A stretch of 17,306 bases of DNA, taken from contig JBGCEN010000007.1 of the NCBI GenBank assembly GCA_045106435.1, positions 1 to 17,306 of the forward strand. The letters are read 5' to 3'. Position 1 is the first letter of the stretch, and each line of letters starts with the position of its first letter. The translations under genes and the position numbers were made by a program. Shown one piece after another: positions 16,074 through 17,306 of this stretch. Below the pieces are notes generated by a model. It was not told where the DNA came from and did no database searches. It was given only the letters and a program-made list of their open reading frames with translations. Source of the stretch: JBCCIM01 sp045106435 (GTDB lineage Bacteria > Bacteroidota > Rhodothermia > Rhodothermales > JAHQVL01).

Positions 16074-16110
16074 GCCCCGATGCATTACGCATCGGGGCTT
16101 TTTGTTTTTT
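16074..16110 (+). terminator. Intrinsic terminator of the DUF4397 gene
   Basis: GCCCCGATGC (16074-16083) and GCATCGGGGC (16089-16098) form a perfect 10-bp GC-rich stem with a 5-base loop, followed by TTTTT, G and TTTTTT. This is the only textbook Rho-independent terminator in the window and lies 25 bp after the stop codon. Confidence 0.95.
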
Positions 16111-16129
16111 ACAGTTTTACGTTCTAAGA

Positions 16130-16180
16130 CTGTCAGTGATCAGAAAGAAAATCTGACAACTGATCACTAAATACTGACAA
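16130..16180. repeat. Second palindromic element built of 7-bp words
   Basis: CTGTCAG (16130) and TGATCAG (16137) are followed, after a 9-bp spacer, by CTGACAA (16153), CTGATCA (16160), CTAAATA (16167) and CTGACAA (16174), at exact 7-bp steps. AGTGATCAG and CTGATCACT are perfect inverted arms. The right arm forms the last codons and the stop of the SRPBCC gene (16167-16187), so the element overlaps coding sequence. It shares the words TGATCAG and CTGA-start heptamers with 4916-4981. Confidence 0.7.
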
Positions 16181-16577
16181 CCGGCTGTTCCGACAAATAC
16201 ATCTTAAGGGGATTCCAGTAAAAAGTGGACCAACCCTTTTTCACGCTTTTGTAGTCATGCATTGGCACATCCATATGAACCATATCTATTCGCCCGTGCT
16301 CGCCTTCGTCAGAGAAGTTCAAAACAAGGGTGGTATCAGGATCATTACTGTTAAATGAAACCGAACGCCACGACTGCACGACCAGTCTGGACTTTACAAC
16401 GTGTATCATCTTGCCATTCAGCGCACCATCAAAAGCAGTGAATGTGCCACCAGGTTCGGGATGAATTTCTGCGGGTCCGCCGGTAAAAGCGGAATGTAAT
16501 TCTGAGTTCAGATAAATTTTGTAGAGAATGTCTGCCGGAGCCGGCAGTAAAACTGATTGTGTGATAAGGCTGCGCAT
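16167..16577 (-). CDS. SRPBCC / AHSA1-like domain protein
   Basis: A 136-residue single-domain protein of the SRPBCC superfamily, closest in pattern to the activator-of-Hsp90-ATPase-homologue (AHSA1) group. Diagnostic stretches are FTGGPAEIHPEPGGTFTAFDG (31-51), VVQSWRS (66-72), LVLNFSDEGEHGRIDMVHMDVP (84-105) and GWSTFYWNPLKMYL (115-128). The fold has a hydrophobic cavity for small ligands; the cytoplasmic ligand is unknown. The start is ATG 16577 with no clear Shine-Dalgarno. The final six codons lie in a palindromic repeat element, so the C-terminal QPVVSI may be repeat-derived. The GNAT remnant lies 132 bp upstream on the same strand. Confidence 0.9.
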   Translation of the reverse strand: MRSLITQSVLLPAPADILYKIYLNSELHSAFTGGPAEIHPEPGGTFTAFDGALNGKMIHVVKSRLVVQSWRSVSFNSNDPDTTLVLNFSDEGEHGRIDMVHMDVPMHDYKSVKKGWSTFYWNPLKMYLSEQPVVSI

Positions 16578-16709
16578 ATCGTCGGGTTTGATGCGAGTTT
16601 TGAGTGTGGTGTGGTATTGATACGTAGGGGGGGTATTTTTTTAGGGTGAATAAAAATGCGGTGTGTTGCAGCAGGTTTTTTGAAGTTACTGTAAAGAACA
16701 AACAAAAAA

Positions 16710-17226
16710 CTACGAACTCAACTTTTTTTGCATAGAAACGAGCGGTAATTTTAGTCCGTTTTGGAGAACGTGGTCGTAACGACGAATTACGTCATAGCCA
16801 AATCGCTTGTAAAGCTGCTCTCCTGGCAAGGTTGCCGCCAATTTCATGGTGATAAATCCTGCTTTGAGGGCCTCTTCTTCGCACGTCTTCATAATGCGAC
16901 TGCCTATGCCTTGACGGGCCCATGCTGGATCGACAAAGAAAGCCCGGATACGCGCCGGCTCGATGGCAGGATCTAACAAATCATCTTCATCCGTTTTCAT
17001 CTGGTCGCCGCCATATAATGTCTTGCGCCGGCTCCATCCGCCACATCCCACAAGGCTTCCTGCGGCCTCTGCTATAAAGTAGGTCCCATCCTCAATCAAT
17101 TGTGTATCTATACCAAAGATTTCAGCAATAGCCTAGGGCAATTGCATTTAAATAGTGCTGATTATAAACAATTAACAGTTTCTTAGACCTAGACAAATCA
17201 GCAAAGAAGTGCGCGGGGATATCCCA
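16710..17226 (-). pseudogene. GNAT N-acetyltransferase, apparently broken near its N-terminus
   Basis: The intact part (16710-17132) encodes GCGGWSRRKTLYGGD, then ARIRAFFVDP and WARQGIGS, the acetyl-CoA loop of GNAT enzymes. Family members, as I recall them, read FGVDTQLI just before DGTYF; here FGIDTQLI is encoded upstream of the only usable start (TTG 17099), and the frame then meets TAG at 17133-17135 with no ATG between. In the neighbouring frame, 17137-17226 reads WDIPAHFFADL and later YNQHYLNAIA, with a spacing to FGIDT that fits a GNAT N-terminus. The two frames join at a 13-bp near-duplication (GCAATTGCC, CTAG, GCTATTGCT). A further TGA lies at 17227-17229. A shorter active protein from TTG 17099 (129 residues) is possible but would lack the first strand and helices. 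Confidence 0.65.
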
Positions 17227-17306
17227 TCAAATGCGTGGCGTTGTGAGCTGGCCTTTTATCGAAGCGTTTAGCCAGGGGCTTGAGGCAGTAAAACAAAAAG
17301 ATGACG

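Noticed and set aside
17231..17306. Plus-strand ATG frame running off the right edge (begins MRGVVSWPF)
   Set aside because: Only 25 codons are visible, and it lies at or opposite the likely GNAT N-terminal end. It could be real, but nothing here supports it.

Overview
The window looks like chromosomal DNA of a marine-type Bacteroidota bacterium, most likely of the Rhodothermia/Balneolia side of the phylum. The evidence is a secreted protein with a type IX secretion (T9SS) type A C-terminal sorting domain, a large secreted M14 carboxypeptidase and a sulfatase of the kind common there, roughly even GC content, and weak or absent Shine-Dalgarno sequences before most genes. The exact lineage is inference. 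No rRNA, tRNA, transposase, phage or CRISPR gene was seen.

Layout. (1) 1-3085, minus strand: a PEGA-type transmembrane Ser/Thr kinase followed by a TPR plus beta-barrel secreted protein that runs off the left edge. (2) 3260-5750: an unrecognised lipoprotein (+), a convergent short-chain dehydrogenase (-), and a divergent comB-family gene (+). (3) 5874-8861, minus strand: a small single-pass membrane protein, a membrane-anchored proline-iminopeptidase-like hydrolase, a 770-bp gene-free stretch full of stem-loops, and an ACT-domain protein. (4) 9130-13241, minus strand: a Sec-exported sulfatase downstream of a Sec-exported M14 metallocarboxypeptidase. (5) 13619-16048, plus strand: a three-module DUF4397 surface protein with a T9SS tail and a textbook terminator. 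(6) 16167-17226, minus strand: an SRPBCC/AHSA1-like protein and a GNAT acetyltransferase that appears broken at its N-terminus.

The genes suggest a cell that degrades and senses its surroundings: exported peptidase and sulfatase, a surface protein delivered by T9SS, and an envelope-spanning kinase with a possible outer-membrane partner. There is no single obvious operon-scale system.

The most unusual content is outside the genes. Four gaps carry palindromic elements whose two arms are each built of short tandem words at fixed spacing: 7 bp at 4916-4981 and 16130-16180, 9 bp at 8988-9067, and about 8 bp at 10587-10693. The hexamer GCCGGC occurs about 50 times by hand count, roughly twelve times the random expectation. 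A run of six stem-loops at 7922-8246 is a candidate structured RNA.
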